DNA of 64,000 bases from positions 93,012 to 157,011 of IMG/VR virus record IMGVR_UViG_3300028569_002586, one strand, 5' to 3'. The notes under the pieces were generated by a model. The model saw only the letters and a list, made by a program, of their open reading frames with translations, was not told the DNA's origin and searched no databases. Of the stretch, positions 50,610-57,939 are shown in pieces; within the stretch, counting starts at the first letter, position 1, and every line of letters starts with the position of its first letter. A program made the position numbers and the translations under genes. This DNA comes from a virus.

Positions 50610-50839
50610 TGAAAGAGAAGAGGTTTTCCTCTCGAAAAGAAGCTGCAGAATATGTAGCTATTAATTACAAGCGTTACAAGGTGTGTGAAGGGTGTGATTC
50701 AGTGCTCGCCAAGACATTAGCCATGTGTCCAATATGTTATACGTATAGATTTGATGACTCAAAAGAAGCAGTTATTAATACTTCTGTGAGGCTGGGTAAC
50801 AACGATAGATCCACATTACTTGATAGTGATCTTTTCTAG
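50609..50839 (+). CDS. Small zinc-ribbon-like protein
   Basis: 76 aa from GTG. CEGCDS and CPICYTY make two Cys pairs about 14 residues apart, a probable zinc ribbon. An octamer 5 nt upstream supports the start. Its 3' end overlaps the convergent small gene by 24 nt. Function unknown. Confidence 0.65.
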   Translation: MKEKRFSSRKEAAEYVAINYKRYKVCEGCDSVLAKTLAMCPICYTYRFDDSKEAVINTSVRLGNNDRSTLLDSDLF

Positions 50840-50977
50840 ATCAACACGTTCATTTAAAATATTTGAGAAAAAGATGACCTTTTTCATTAGATCTTCTTTC
50901 TTAATACTCTTGGATTTTTTTGCCTGCTCGTACATATCAAGTATGAAATCAGCAGTAATTTTCTTACGCTCTCCCAT
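50816..50977 (-). CDS. Small hypothetical late protein, 53 aa
   Basis: Short gene supported by an AATAAATA octamer exactly 5 nt before its ATG. The product is a basic amphipathic helix protein (MGERKKITADFILDMYEQ and on). No family recognised. Confidence 0.6.
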   Translation of the reverse strand: MGERKKITADFILDMYEQAKKSKSIKKEDLMKKVIFFSNILNERVDLEKITIK

Positions 50978-50982
50978 GATAG

Positions 50983-50990
50983 TATTTATT
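50983..50990 (-). promoter_or_regulatory. Late octamer AATAAATA (minus strand)
   Basis: AATAAATA, 5 nt, ATG at 50977. Confidence 0.65.
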
Positions 50991-51019
50991 AATAGTTGAT
51001 TTAATAAAGATCTTTAGTA

Positions 51020-51027
51020 TATAAATT
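51020..51027 (+). promoter_or_regulatory. Late-like octamer TATAAATT
   Basis: TATAAATT only 2 nt before the ATG at 51030; does not fit the common spacing and may be used differently. Confidence 0.3.
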
Positions 51028-51029
51028 AT

Positions 51030-51221
51030 ATGGAAAACACCTTCATCGAACAAATTGTAAATGCAGCAAACACCCTAACAGAGGATTTTGAAAAGTTTTT
51101 TGTCAAGGGTCAAAATGCAGCCTCCTCCAGACTCCGTAAAGGCCTAAAGGCAATCGCAGATGTATGCAAAGCAGAGCGCAAGAGGATCTCAGAAGTACGC
51201 AACAGCCGAAAAGCAAAATAA
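51030..51221 (+). CDS. Histone H1-like (Hc1-type) small basic protein
   Basis: 63 aa. After an amphipathic N-terminus with an L-T-E site, ASSRLRKGLKAIADVCKAERK-type residues match the short Hc1/histone H1-like pattern (A-x2-RxRKxLx2-L). Probably binds and condenses DNA; the leader-like N-terminus fits packaging in the head. Confidence 0.6.
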   Translation: MENTFIEQIVNAANTLTEDFEKFFVKGQNAASSRLRKGLKAIADVCKAERKRISEVRNSRKAK

Positions 51222-51234
51222 GTCTAAACTATCT

Positions 51235-51242
51235 CCTAAATA
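51235..51242 (+). promoter_or_regulatory. Late octamer CCTAAATA
   Basis: CCTAAATA, 5 nt, ATG at 51248; it decides this start over a longer upstream frame. Confidence 0.6.
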
Positions 51243-51247
51243 CTTTC

Positions 51248-51505
51248 ATGAAAGATTGTGTTTGGGGCAGAGGCATTCTCTATTTTCTTATCGCAGCTCT
51301 AGCTACCTTCATACCAGCCATAAGTCAGTACAAGGCTCTTGGTGATATAAGTGATATCGCAAAAATTATAATTGTCTCTAATGTGTTTCTGCAAGGCTTC
51401 ATTGCAGTGAGAGCATTTGTAGATCAATCAATAAGCAGAGCTACTGATAGAAAAAATACCGTAAGCAAGCGTGAATTGATAATCGAAGATAAAAAAATTA
51501 TTTAA
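51248..51505 (+). CDS. Holin-like membrane protein
   Basis: 85 aa from the ATG at 51248. Two membrane segments (about residues 7-25, GILYFLIAALATFIPAIS, and 36-53, IAKIIIVSNVFLQGFIAV) and a charged C-terminal tail: the size and topology of a class II-type holin. It lies between peptidoglycan hydrolases and lipoprotein genes, consistent with a lysis role. Confidence 0.6.
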   Translation: MKDCVWGRGILYFLIAALATFIPAISQYKALGDISDIAKIIIVSNVFLQGFIAVRAFVDQSISRATDRKNTVSKRELIIEDKKII

Positions 51506-51917
51506 CTATGTCTTTGGCTCTGTCCCAGATGGAATCTGGTTCCTTACCATCTTTGCGCCAGCTGTTGAGAACAGCATAATAAACTAAATGCTGCTGGTCT
51601 ATGATGAACAGCTTATTGTTGCGCTTATCAGTATACTCAGTTACACCTGCATTCTCATTTAAATCAACGCCCTTAAAGCTCTTGAACCGTATCTTGTACG
51701 CTTTGATGAGGGTGTTGTAGCGGAGCAGACCAAACTGGGTAATGAGACCTCTGCCGTCATCAGTAAAGCCAATAAAGCCAGAGTTCTGTACATCATATCC
51801 ATTGGGTGTTGTTGCATCATAAGAAGCTATTTCATCTTCCACTTTGTCGGGTGTAACAGTTGTACACGCACATAATAGGAGGCTACTCAGAGAGAATATC
51901 GCGAATTTTCTTAACAT
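51498..51917 (-). CDS. Lipoprotein of unknown function
   Basis: 139 aa. Signal peptide with lipobox LLCAC (Cys near residue 18), then a soluble beta-rich domain. In a lysis-type neighbourhood it might be an outer-membrane spanin-like partner, but the sequence does not show that. Overlaps the upstream small gene by 35 nt. Confidence 0.65.
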   Translation of the reverse strand: MLRKFAIFSLSSLLLCACTTVTPDKVEDEIASYDATTPNGYDVQNSGFIGFTDDGRGLITQFGLLRYNTLIKAYKIRFKSFKGVDLNENAGVTEYTDKRNNKLFIIDQQHLVYYAVLNSWRKDGKEPDSIWDRAKDIVK

Positions 51918-52083
51918 CTTTGTCCTTTATGGCTTTTTCCACATCATTATTGAAGTCGACTTCTTTCTGTTGTTCTTGAGCCTTTTTCATCTCTGGTGTA
52001 TTCTTTGCCCCGAACACATTGTTAATAGCTCCAAAGATTCCGGAAATGGCGCTCAATAGTGCTTGTAAGATTCCAGCAGGCAT
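51883..52083 (-). CDS. Small amphipathic protein
   Basis: 66 aa from the ATG at 52083 (TAATG overlap with the lipoprotein upstream). The N-terminal third (ILQALLSAISGIFGAINNVFG) is an amphipathic or membrane-associating helix; the rest is highly charged. Possibly a pore or lysis accessory protein; speculative. Confidence 0.55.
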   Translation of the reverse strand: MPAGILQALLSAISGIFGAINNVFGAKNTPEMKKAQEQQKEVDFNNDVEKAIKDKDVKKIRDILSE

Positions 52084-52529
52084 TAGTTTACGTAGCTCTC
52101 TGTAGCATCCTTGCATCCTTTGGCAATGGCATTGAGAACATCCACAGCAAGTTTTGCATTGCCACCCACCTTGTTGAATTGAGTAGCATACAGATCTTTA
52201 ATGGCCACAACATACTTGGACCAATGCGTCTTTTCAACTGGAAGATAATCAGTGAGTGCTTTTTGCAGTTGATCAGGAGTGGGAGTGGACCCGCGGGTTA
52301 GCCCTTCAACAATGGTGGCGACGTTGTTAATCATCTTGGCCTTTTCAGCTCTGTCAGTGGCTGAAACTGCTTGATCCAGCACAACAGTGCAAGTCAAGGT
52401 AACAGCAGGAGCAATGTAGGGCAAAGCATTCTCAACTGTCTGTGCTGGATCAACTTTGTTGTCAGGACCTGTGGTGACACAGCCAGCAACCAAGAGAGGA
52501 ATCAAAATAAATGGTAAGAAATTTTTCAT
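52083..52529 (-). CDS. Lipoprotein of unknown function
   Basis: 148 aa. Lipobox LVAGC at about residues 13-17 after a hydrophobic signal sequence. The mature part is helical. An ATTAAATA octamer lies 5 nt before the ATG; its stop overlaps the next start. Probably anchored in the host outer membrane or periplasmic face. Confidence 0.65.
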   Translation of the reverse strand: MKNFLPFILIPLLVAGCVTTGPDNKVDPAQTVENALPYIAPAVTLTCTVVLDQAVSATDRAEKAKMINNVATIVEGLTRGSTPTPDQLQKALTDYLPVEKTHWSKYVVAIKDLYATQFNKVGGNAKLAVDVLNAIAKGCKDATESYVN

Positions 52530-52534
52530 AAAAG

Positions 52535-52542
52535 TATTTAAT
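52535..52542 (-). promoter_or_regulatory. Late octamer ATTAAATA (minus strand)
   Basis: ATTAAATA, 5 nt, ATG at 52529. Confidence 0.6.
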
Positions 52543-53357
52543 CATGCATAGATTTTTGCAACAACATCTGCATGTGATTTGCCACAGAGGTATGCCGCTT
52601 TCATCAGTGACCCATTTGTGCCCAAATAGCAGTTTGGGTTAATATCAAAGATGTAAATCCTGTCGTCTTTAATTCTGTAATCTATTCTAAAATAACTGGT
52701 TATATTGAAATGGTTTTTAATTTTACTAACAATGCATTTCATATCATCATGTTCTGCAAGTTTACAGTTTTCTGCTGTTTCTTTCTTCCATTTGAAATGA
52801 AAGTCACAAATCTTATTTTTTTCCACTTCTTTCTCTATGGATGCTTCAAATAAACCTGGCACCTCACAATAACTAAATTCATCTCCTTCTATAAATTCTT
52901 CCAAATAATTCTCTTCATTTATTGTTGCTGGTATATCATGCAAGATGTTTTCTGGTGTCATCTTGTAGCTGCCATGTGAAAATTTATTCTTAAGAATAAC
53001 AGGTACAGTAAAATGGCTATTAAAAAAAGAACTATTTGGTGTGGTGATTTTTTTGTGTATGCTTCTTAACCATATCTCTTTGTTTACAAAATTTCTTAAC
53101 ACACTACTTGAAGCACCAGTAAAAAATATTTTTCTCTTTTCAAGCTCTTGTGCACTCTCAAAAAGACCTGTGCCAGTATTCTCATCATTGTCACATAAAT
53201 TAAAAACTTTTGTAAAATTGTCTTTAAGACATTTTATGTCATTTACTGGCAATGCAGGGATGTTGAGAATTTTACTTATCTGTTGTGCTACAGTACAATT
53301 TGAGAGTGTTTCTTCTTTAGACAGATCTTTGTTGCTGCTATAAATTACACACTCCAC
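52542..53357 (-). CDS. ATP-grasp ligase-like enzyme
   Basis: I use the GTG at 53357 (271 aa), 8 nt after the upstream stop; an ATG at 53432 would overlap that gene. VILKNKFSHGSYKM, EEFIEGDEFSYCEV and YFRIDYRIKDDRIYIFDINPN in parts show the ATP-grasp lid, acidic metal site and terminal E/D-x-N motif as in D-Ala-D-Ala ligase-like enzymes. It should join a carboxylate to an amine using ATP; substrate unknown. Confidence 0.7.
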   Translation of the reverse strand: MECVIYSSNKDLSKEETLSNCTVAQQISKILNIPALPVNDIKCLKDNFTKVFNLCDNDENTGTGLFESAQELEKRKIFFTGASSSVLRNFVNKEIWLRSIHKKITTPNSSFFNSHFTVPVILKNKFSHGSYKMTPENILHDIPATINEENYLEEFIEGDEFSYCEVPGLFEASIEKEVEKNKICDFHFKWKKETAENCKLAEHDDMKCIVSKIKNHFNITSYFRIDYRIKDDRIYIFDINPNCYLGTNGSLMKAAYLCGKSHADVVAKIYA

Positions 53358-53365
53358 ATAATAAT

Positions 53366-53665
53366 TTATGATTGAAGCTTGTAATAGATCTTGTAAAGAT
53401 ACACAGCAAATAAATGTGTTATGAGACCACACACTGCAGTGGAAATAATATTATACTGGTCAAAACAATTAAAAAATGGATTAAAGAAGAAAGAAGTAAG
53501 CACTCCCATCCAAAAACTACTGCACTCAGGGCAGAGCAAGGGTTTTCTGATGTAAGGAATTCTGGCAATAAAATTCCTCACAGGAATAAAAATAGTACTG
53601 TAACTGTACATCTGTGCTACAGCCAGAGAGACAATCAAATAAACTGCAACATCAGCTAATGTCAT
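53366..53665 (-). CDS. DUF1360-like small membrane protein
   Basis: 99 aa. Three hydrophobic segments and a CPECSSFWMG motif typical of DUF1360 proteins. It overlaps the upstream gene by 4 nt and precedes the ATP-grasp gene. Function unknown. Confidence 0.6.
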   Translation of the reverse strand: MTLADVAVYLIVSLAVAQMYSYSTIFIPVRNFIARIPYIRKPLLCPECSSFWMGVLTSFFFNPFFNCFDQYNIISTAVCGLITHLFAVYLYKIYYKLQS

Positions 53666-54084
53666 AAAAAGTATATCTTAATATTGTCACCAGCAGGCAC
53701 AACACTGAACCCACGAAACACATATCTCTCACTAATTGCTTTTGTGTAGAACTCAGCAAATGCTTGCTCTGTGTTGGGCAGAGTCACTATGGTACCACCA
53801 ATTGTTGCAGTTGCATGTCTTTGAATGATGGCTTGTGGGTTGAAACTGGGTTGCGGGTTCTGCAGCAACCAATCTGTAATAAAAGCATGACTGGAGTTGC
53901 GGTTGGAATTGACATGTGCTTCAATTCTGCCCCTGCATGAGCAATTGGGATTAATTTTGAATGATTCTACATCTGCAAAAATAGCAGGCATTGTGGCTTG
54001 AATATCAGTCTTGAATTTTGCATTGGTTTGAATTAATTCTAAAAATAGCTTGGAAAAAAAGGGAGAGTCTCTATCAATATTCAT
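53662..54084 (-). CDS. Hypothetical late protein, 140 aa
   Basis: An ATTAAATA octamer 5 nt before the ATG sets the start. The protein holds a CSCRGRIEAHV segment and a beta-rich C-terminal half (GGTIVTLPNT, FRGFSVVPAGDNI). I do not recognise a family; a virion-associated role is possible. Confidence 0.55.
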   Translation of the reverse strand: MNIDRDSPFFSKLFLELIQTNAKFKTDIQATMPAIFADVESFKINPNCSCRGRIEAHVNSNRNSSHAFITDWLLQNPQPSFNPQAIIQRHATATIGGTIVTLPNTEQAFAEFYTKAISERYVFRGFSVVPAGDNIKIYFL

Positions 54085-54089
54085 AATAT

Positions 54090-54097
54090 TATTTAAT
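54090..54097 (-). promoter_or_regulatory. Late octamer ATTAAATA (minus strand)
   Basis: ATTAAATA, 5 nt, ATG at 54084. Confidence 0.6.
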
Positions 54098-54113
54098 TTG
54101 GAATGTATTTAAT

Positions 54114-54314
54114 CTACCAGTGGTGAATGGCATTGGCAATGATGAAGCCACATGTTATGAAATTGACCAGCACAATTAATGTACGTATGATCAAGCTGAT
54201 GTTTGCATCTCTCACCTTGAGATTTGGCACATCTGGTCTCTCTTCATCAGTGAGACCTACTCTATGATCCACAGCTCGAGCCCAAATAAGCCACAATTTC
54301 TTTCTCAATCCCAT
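54114..54314 (-). CDS. Small single-pass membrane protein
   Basis: 66 aa from the ATG at 54314 (MGLRKKLWLIWARAVDHRVG), chosen because a TACAAT -10-like hexamer lies 6 nt upstream; ATG 54320 is an alternative. One C-terminal membrane helix (LIIRTLIVLVNFITCGFIIA). Function unknown. Confidence 0.55.
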   Translation of the reverse strand: MGLRKKLWLIWARAVDHRVGLTDEERPDVPNLKVRDANISLIIRTLIVLVNFITCGFIIANAIHHW

Positions 54315-54336
54315 GTGCATATTGTACACACAAACC

Positions 54337-54344
54337 TATAAATA
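54337..54344 (+). promoter_or_regulatory. Late octamer TATAAATA
   Basis: Perfect consensus, 5 nt before the ATG at 54350. Confidence 0.75.
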
Positions 54345-54349
54345 TCCAT

Positions 54350-54844
54350 ATGGCACAACAATTTGAAAACATTATCAAGAGAATAGAAGAAGGCTTTTTT
54401 GACCGCATCAAAGCGCAAGGAGCTGGGACAGTGGGTGCCATGCAGGGATTGAAGCAAAGGGCACAAGGTGTAGTGCAGGGAGCCATTGCAGGTGCCAAGA
54501 GAGATGTGGCAGGTGTCAAAGCAGCAAAGAAACTGAGTGCTCAGGGTGCAGCTGCAGGTGAAGTTGCCAAGATACAGAGTTACAAAGAGATTGCTAATAA
54601 AAAATTGCAACAAGCATTAAATGACATTGTTGTAGACTTGGGCAAACTAGGTGTCAATACAACAAATTTTAGAGAGTTGGGGTATTACAATGTAATTGAT
54701 ACATTAGACAAAACTCTGGATAACATTGCTCAATCTATTCAAAATCCTGCTCCTGCTGCTAAGCCAGTCAAGTACAGGCCAAAGACAGCTGCAGCTCCTG
54801 GTGTAATTTCTGATGATGAAGCTCGTGCATGGGCAACAGCATAA
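54350..54844 (+). CDS. Ala-rich basic late protein, head-packaged candidate
   Basis: 164 aa. Leader MAQQFENIIKRIEE/GF carries an I-E-E/G site. An Ala/Gly/Gln/Lys-rich middle (residues about 22-72) with histone-like composition and a helical C-terminal half follow. Probably a DNA-associated internal protein; family unknown. Confidence 0.6.
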   Translation: MAQQFENIIKRIEEGFFDRIKAQGAGTVGAMQGLKQRAQGVVQGAIAGAKRDVAGVKAAKKLSAQGAAAGEVAKIQSYKEIANKKLQQALNDIVVDLGKLGVNTTNFRELGYYNVIDTLDKTLDNIAQSIQNPAPAAKPVKYRPKTAAAPGVISDDEARAWATA

Positions 54845-54870
54845 TATTAGTAGCATAAGGAAAACCACCA

Positions 54871-54878
54871 GTTAAGTA
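54871..54878 (+). promoter_or_regulatory. Late octamer variant GTTAAGTA
   Basis: GTTAAGTA, 5 nt, ATG at 54884. Confidence 0.5.
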
Positions 54879-54883
54879 CTGGT

Positions 54884-55081
54884 ATGAACATAATCCTTGA
54901 GACCACATTTAAGAAGAATAAAAAAACAATTGATACACTCAGCGTAGAACTTAATGTGGATGAATTAACAAAGCTAGTAGAGTCCAGAGGCATTGCTCAG
55001 GGTAATCAAGCCATTGATAACTTTGTTGCAAAGTATACTAATGATATCAAGAAGAGAATTGCTGCAGCTCTAAAATCTTAA
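54884..55081 (+). CDS. Small hypothetical late protein, 65 aa
   Basis: Basic helical protein starting MNIILE/T, a minimal I-L-E site. Octamer variant 5 nt upstream. No family recognised. Confidence 0.5.
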   Translation: MNIILETTFKKNKKTIDTLSVELNVDELTKLVESRGIAQGNQAIDNFVAKYTNDIKKRIAAALKS

Positions 55082-55100
55082 TAAAAACAATACTCTTGTG

Positions 55101-55130
55101 ATGTAGGTATAGTTCCTATCGATACTACAT
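55101..55130 (+). repeat. Imperfect inverted repeat before the fibre cassette
   Basis: ATGTAG and CTACAT arms (6 bp) enclose further self-complementary sequence including the palindrome TATCGATA. There is no T-run, so it is not a clear terminator; it could be a protein site or RNA structure in the 55082-55187 gap. Confidence 0.4.
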
Positions 55131-55158
55131 AATTATGCAATTAAAGGGGGTGGAGAGA

Positions 55159-55166
55159 TATAAATA
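55159..55166 (+). promoter_or_regulatory. Late octamer TATAAATA with downstream Shine-Dalgarno
   Basis: TATAAATA is 21 nt before the TTG at 55188, and AAAGGAG lies 8 nt before that codon, so this fibre gene has a conventional leader. Confidence 0.7.
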
Positions 55167-55187
55167 TACTTTAAAGGAGTATGAATC

Positions 55188-56630
55188 TTGCCTAATGTAC
55201 CGGATTTTCGTGATTTAGAGAGAGGAAAAAGATCTGCATTAGATAGATTTTCCTTCAAGAATGTAATTGGTGGTATATCTGTGCAAAATGCGGTACCTAG
55301 GTTCATACCTCCACCTGCACCACAAGACAACCCCGTCTTTAGCTATGTCACTGATAATAATGAAGTTATTGTTATCACAAACCCAGAGACACCTAACTAC
55401 ATCATTGTATCTACAAATGTGGCAACATTTAGTGCGGCTTTTGACTCACAAGTACTTGGATTTACGAATAATTTTGATATCAGTGATTTTTCTAACTGTA
55501 GCTTAATTTTTAATTATGGTATTGGTTTATCTGCTAATGTACAAGAAATTTTTGTAACTGAAAATGCTGCCATATCAAGCAATCTAGGAAACCTATACAC
55601 AGTTTATTACACAAATACAGGCTCTGTTATTGTTGGGTTTGCTGCCAGCAATGTGTATGTACCACCTATCACAAGTTATCCGCCCGTACCATCTCCAACT
55701 ACAACACCTACTCCCACACCCACAATCTCTGTGACACCAACCATTAGTGTCACACCCACCATTTCTGTTACTCCAACACCCACACCTACACCAACACGAA
55801 CACCCTCTCAGACACCTACCAATACTTTACCTCCCGGCGTGACGCCTTCTCCTACACCGCCCTCTTCAACTCCTACACCGACACCTACTGATAGTAGAAC
55901 GTTTATTACATATGGTGTTGCGGTTTCTGCTACTAAGTTAGATATAATCGCCGATGCACAATGTAATTTTGGTTTCTTTATGGGCGGTTATTTTGGTATA
56001 CAAGCTGAAAATTATTATCTCTTCAGTTCAACATTTAGTGATTATATTGAAACCCCGATATATGAATACGGAAACGGTACTTGGAGAATACGTAATAGTG
56101 ACGGTGATGTATATTTCACTAATAGTTATCCTTTAGCGGATAAGTTCCCTGCAAATAACTGGCAACGGGGTTCCTTCTTTGATACATATTGTACTACATA
56201 TTCAGCTGTTCCTGTATTTGTTGCTGCTGTTTTCCCCACACCCACGCCCACACCAACAAATACACCCACACCTTCAAGAGCACCTGCTCTTGTGTACAGT
56301 AGCAGTTACATACCTTTTGAAATAACAAATACAGGAATATCTTACAATATTAGTCAAATTGGCACAGGCAACCCACCCCTGACATGCTTCAGAGGTACCA
56401 ATTATGATTTTATAGTTCTAACCCCATCTCATCCTTTTGCTTTAAGAATATCAGCAGGGAACACATCTTCACCGGTTTCTGGGGCTTATAATAATAATCC
56501 TGCTGCAGGCATCACATCAGGCAGAGTAATGTTCACTCCTAATAGTGCAACACCTGACACAATTTACTATCAATGCACAATTCATAGTTCAATGATTGGC
56601 ACAATAAGTATAAAAAATTACAGTTTATGA
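55188..56630 (+). CDS. Fibre-like virion protein with MPNVPDF module, Pro/Thr stalk and cupredoxin domain
   Basis: 480 aa from TTG. The N-terminus MPNVPDF then FSFKN is shared with two later genes, probably a docking module. Pro/Thr-rich stalks (about residues 162-235 and 346-363) separate domains. The C-terminal domain has H415 in SHPF and C463, H466 and M469 in [12 protein letters not shown], the full ligand set of a type 1 blue-copper site. Likely displayed on the virion; whether it binds copper is untested. It overlaps the protease gene by 4 nt. Confidence 0.75.
   Translation: MPNVPDFRDLERGKRSALDRFSFKNVIGGISVQNAVPRFIPPPAPQDNPVFSYVTDNNEVIVITNPETPNYIIVSTNVATFSAAFDSQVLGFTNNFDISDFSNCSLIFNYGIGLSANVQEIFVTENAAISSNLGNLYTVYYTNTGSVIVGFAASNVYVPPITSYPPVPSPTTTPTPTPTISVTPTISVTPTISVTPTPTPTPTRTPSQTPTNTLPPGVTPSPTPPSSTPTPTPTDSRTFITYGVAVSATKLDIIADAQCNFGFFMGGYFGIQAENYYLFSSTFSDYIETPIYEYGNGTWRIRNSDGDVYFTNSYPLADKFPANNWQRGSFFDTYCTTYSAVPVFVAAVFPTPTPTPTNTPTPSRAPALVYSSSYIPFEITNTGISYNISQIGTGNPPLTCFRGTNYDFIVLTPSHPFALRISAGNTSSPVSGAYNNNPAAGITSGRVMFTPNSATPDTIYYQCTIHSSMIGTISIKNYSL
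55690..55890 (+). repeat. Pro/Thr codon repeats of the fibre stalk
   Basis: In-frame imperfect repeats of ACACCTACT/ACACCCACC-type units encoding TPT and TISV. Similar repeats occur at 56230-56285 and 59110-59285, giving homology for recombination between fibre genes. Confidence 0.8.
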
Positions 56631-57904
56631 ACGTTTACAAAGCAGTAGAATACCTAAGATCACTAGACATGAGCTCTCTACCCTACAAAGGGCTAACAGG
56701 CATTTACTACGATGATAAAACTGTCAACGGAATTGATACAGGAGAAAAATGCATTAAATTTTATTTTGAAACAAAAAAATCTTTATCTGAGCTTACTGCA
56801 GAAGAAATTGTACCGCAAACTGTAACTTACAACAACACTGTATTCCAAACAGACGTTGAACAAGCTCCTATATCAGAAAAACTAGTAACAGATTGTCACA
56901 ACTTGAGCAGCGCTGTTGAACCAGTGAAGAGCAACTACATCAAGAGAAGACCTCTCATGGGAGGGTGCAGCAGCATTAACATAGGAAGTTCAGATGCAAC
57001 CTTAGGCATCATGGTTCTAGATAAAAAAGATGGTCAAGTAGTGGCCCTGTCCAATTCTCATGTGTTTGCTGCAAGTCAATTGCATGGTTATTATGCCGGG
57101 GGCAATGAGATCACAGGCAACAATGTTTTAGGATTAAGTGCCAGGCAACCTGGTACAAATGGTTATAACCCTTATGGCAGTGTGGTTCCTGCCATTGATT
57201 ACATAGGCAATTGCAAAAGAGCTGTAGTGATAGGCAACAAAGATTATACAACTGATGGCTCTGGATGGATAAGAGACACCACAGTGGATGCTGCCATAGT
57301 GGGTGTGAATAAAAATTTAATCTCCAGTGTGAGTGTGAGTGCCATAGGCCTGAATGCTTCTGGTCCATTTGCATTTGCATCTGACAATGAAATTACTTCT
57401 TTGTTGGATCCTGTTTCTCCCAATTACAAAGCCCCAGTTTTCAGATCTGGAAGAACATGTGGTCCCATAGGAGCTCCAGGAAACACATATTCATGTGCAT
57501 TGAGTGTGCAATCATTTGGCATAGAACCAGTGGGAGCATACACAGGGTATGTATCAAATTTCTCTGAGAGCTTTGTAATAGAAGGCAATGTCATTGCCAC
57601 CAGAGGTGGAGATTCTGGATCTGCAATATATGCTTTGCTAAGTGCCAATGTACCTGCTCTTTCCACATGGAAGTGCATAGGACTGGTGTTTGCTGGGCCC
57701 AGTGTCACTCCAAGCTTTGGTATAGGAAGCAGAATCTCAGCTGTGTCTCAAGATCTAGATGTGGTTGCATGGAATGGCATAGTGCCTGTTCTGTCTGCAA
57801 GAACTGATACCATAGTCTTATCTGCAGGTGAATATTTGCCATATTCCACAAGTGCCATTATCACTCTATCAGGCAGAAGATATCATCAATTGGGCAGAGC
57901 ATAA
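56627..57904 (+). CDS. Trypsin-like (S1-fold) serine protease in the fibre cassette
   Basis: 425 aa. The triad is visible: H145 in LSNSHVFA, D221 in [10 protein letters not shown] and S330 in [10 protein letters not shown]. It has no signal peptide and lacks the MPNVPDF module, but is coupled (ATGA) to the cupredoxin fibre upstream. About 110 N-terminal residues precede the protease domain and about 70 follow. It may cut host surface proteins, the fibre itself or a partner; the target cannot be read here. Confidence 0.82.
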   Translation: MNVYKAVEYLRSLDMSSLPYKGLTGIYYDDKTVNGIDTGEKCIKFYFETKKSLSELTAEEIVPQTVTYNNTVFQTDVEQAPISEKLVTDCHNLSSAVEPVKSNYIKRRPLMGGCSSINIGSSDATLGIMVLDKKDGQVVALSNSHVFAASQLHGYYAGGNEITGNNVLGLSARQPGTNGYNPYGSVVPAIDYIGNCKRAVVIGNKDYTTDGSGWIRDTTVDAAIVGVNKNLISSVSVSAIGLNASGPFAFASDNEITSLLDPVSPNYKAPVFRSGRTCGPIGAPGNTYSCALSVQSFGIEPVGAYTGYVSNFSESFVIEGNVIATRGGDSGSAIYALLSANVPALSTWKCIGLVFAGPSVTPSFGIGSRISAVSQDLDVVAWNGIVPVLSARTDTIVLSAGEYLPYSTSAIITLSGRRYHQLGRA

Positions 57905-57926
57905 TTTGAGTTTTAATCCTTGCGAG

Positions 57927-57934
57927 CATAAGTA
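57927..57934 (+). promoter_or_regulatory. Late octamer variant CATAAGTA
   Basis: CATAAGTA, 5 nt, ATG at 57940. Confidence 0.55.
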
Positions 57935-57939
57935 TAGGT

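Noticed and set aside
55101-55130. Inverted repeat as intrinsic terminator
   Set aside because: No T-run follows either arm, and the stem is interrupted.
55690-55890. Possible CRISPR-like repeat array
   Set aside because: Repeats are short, contiguous, in frame and without unique spacers; they encode the fibre stalk.
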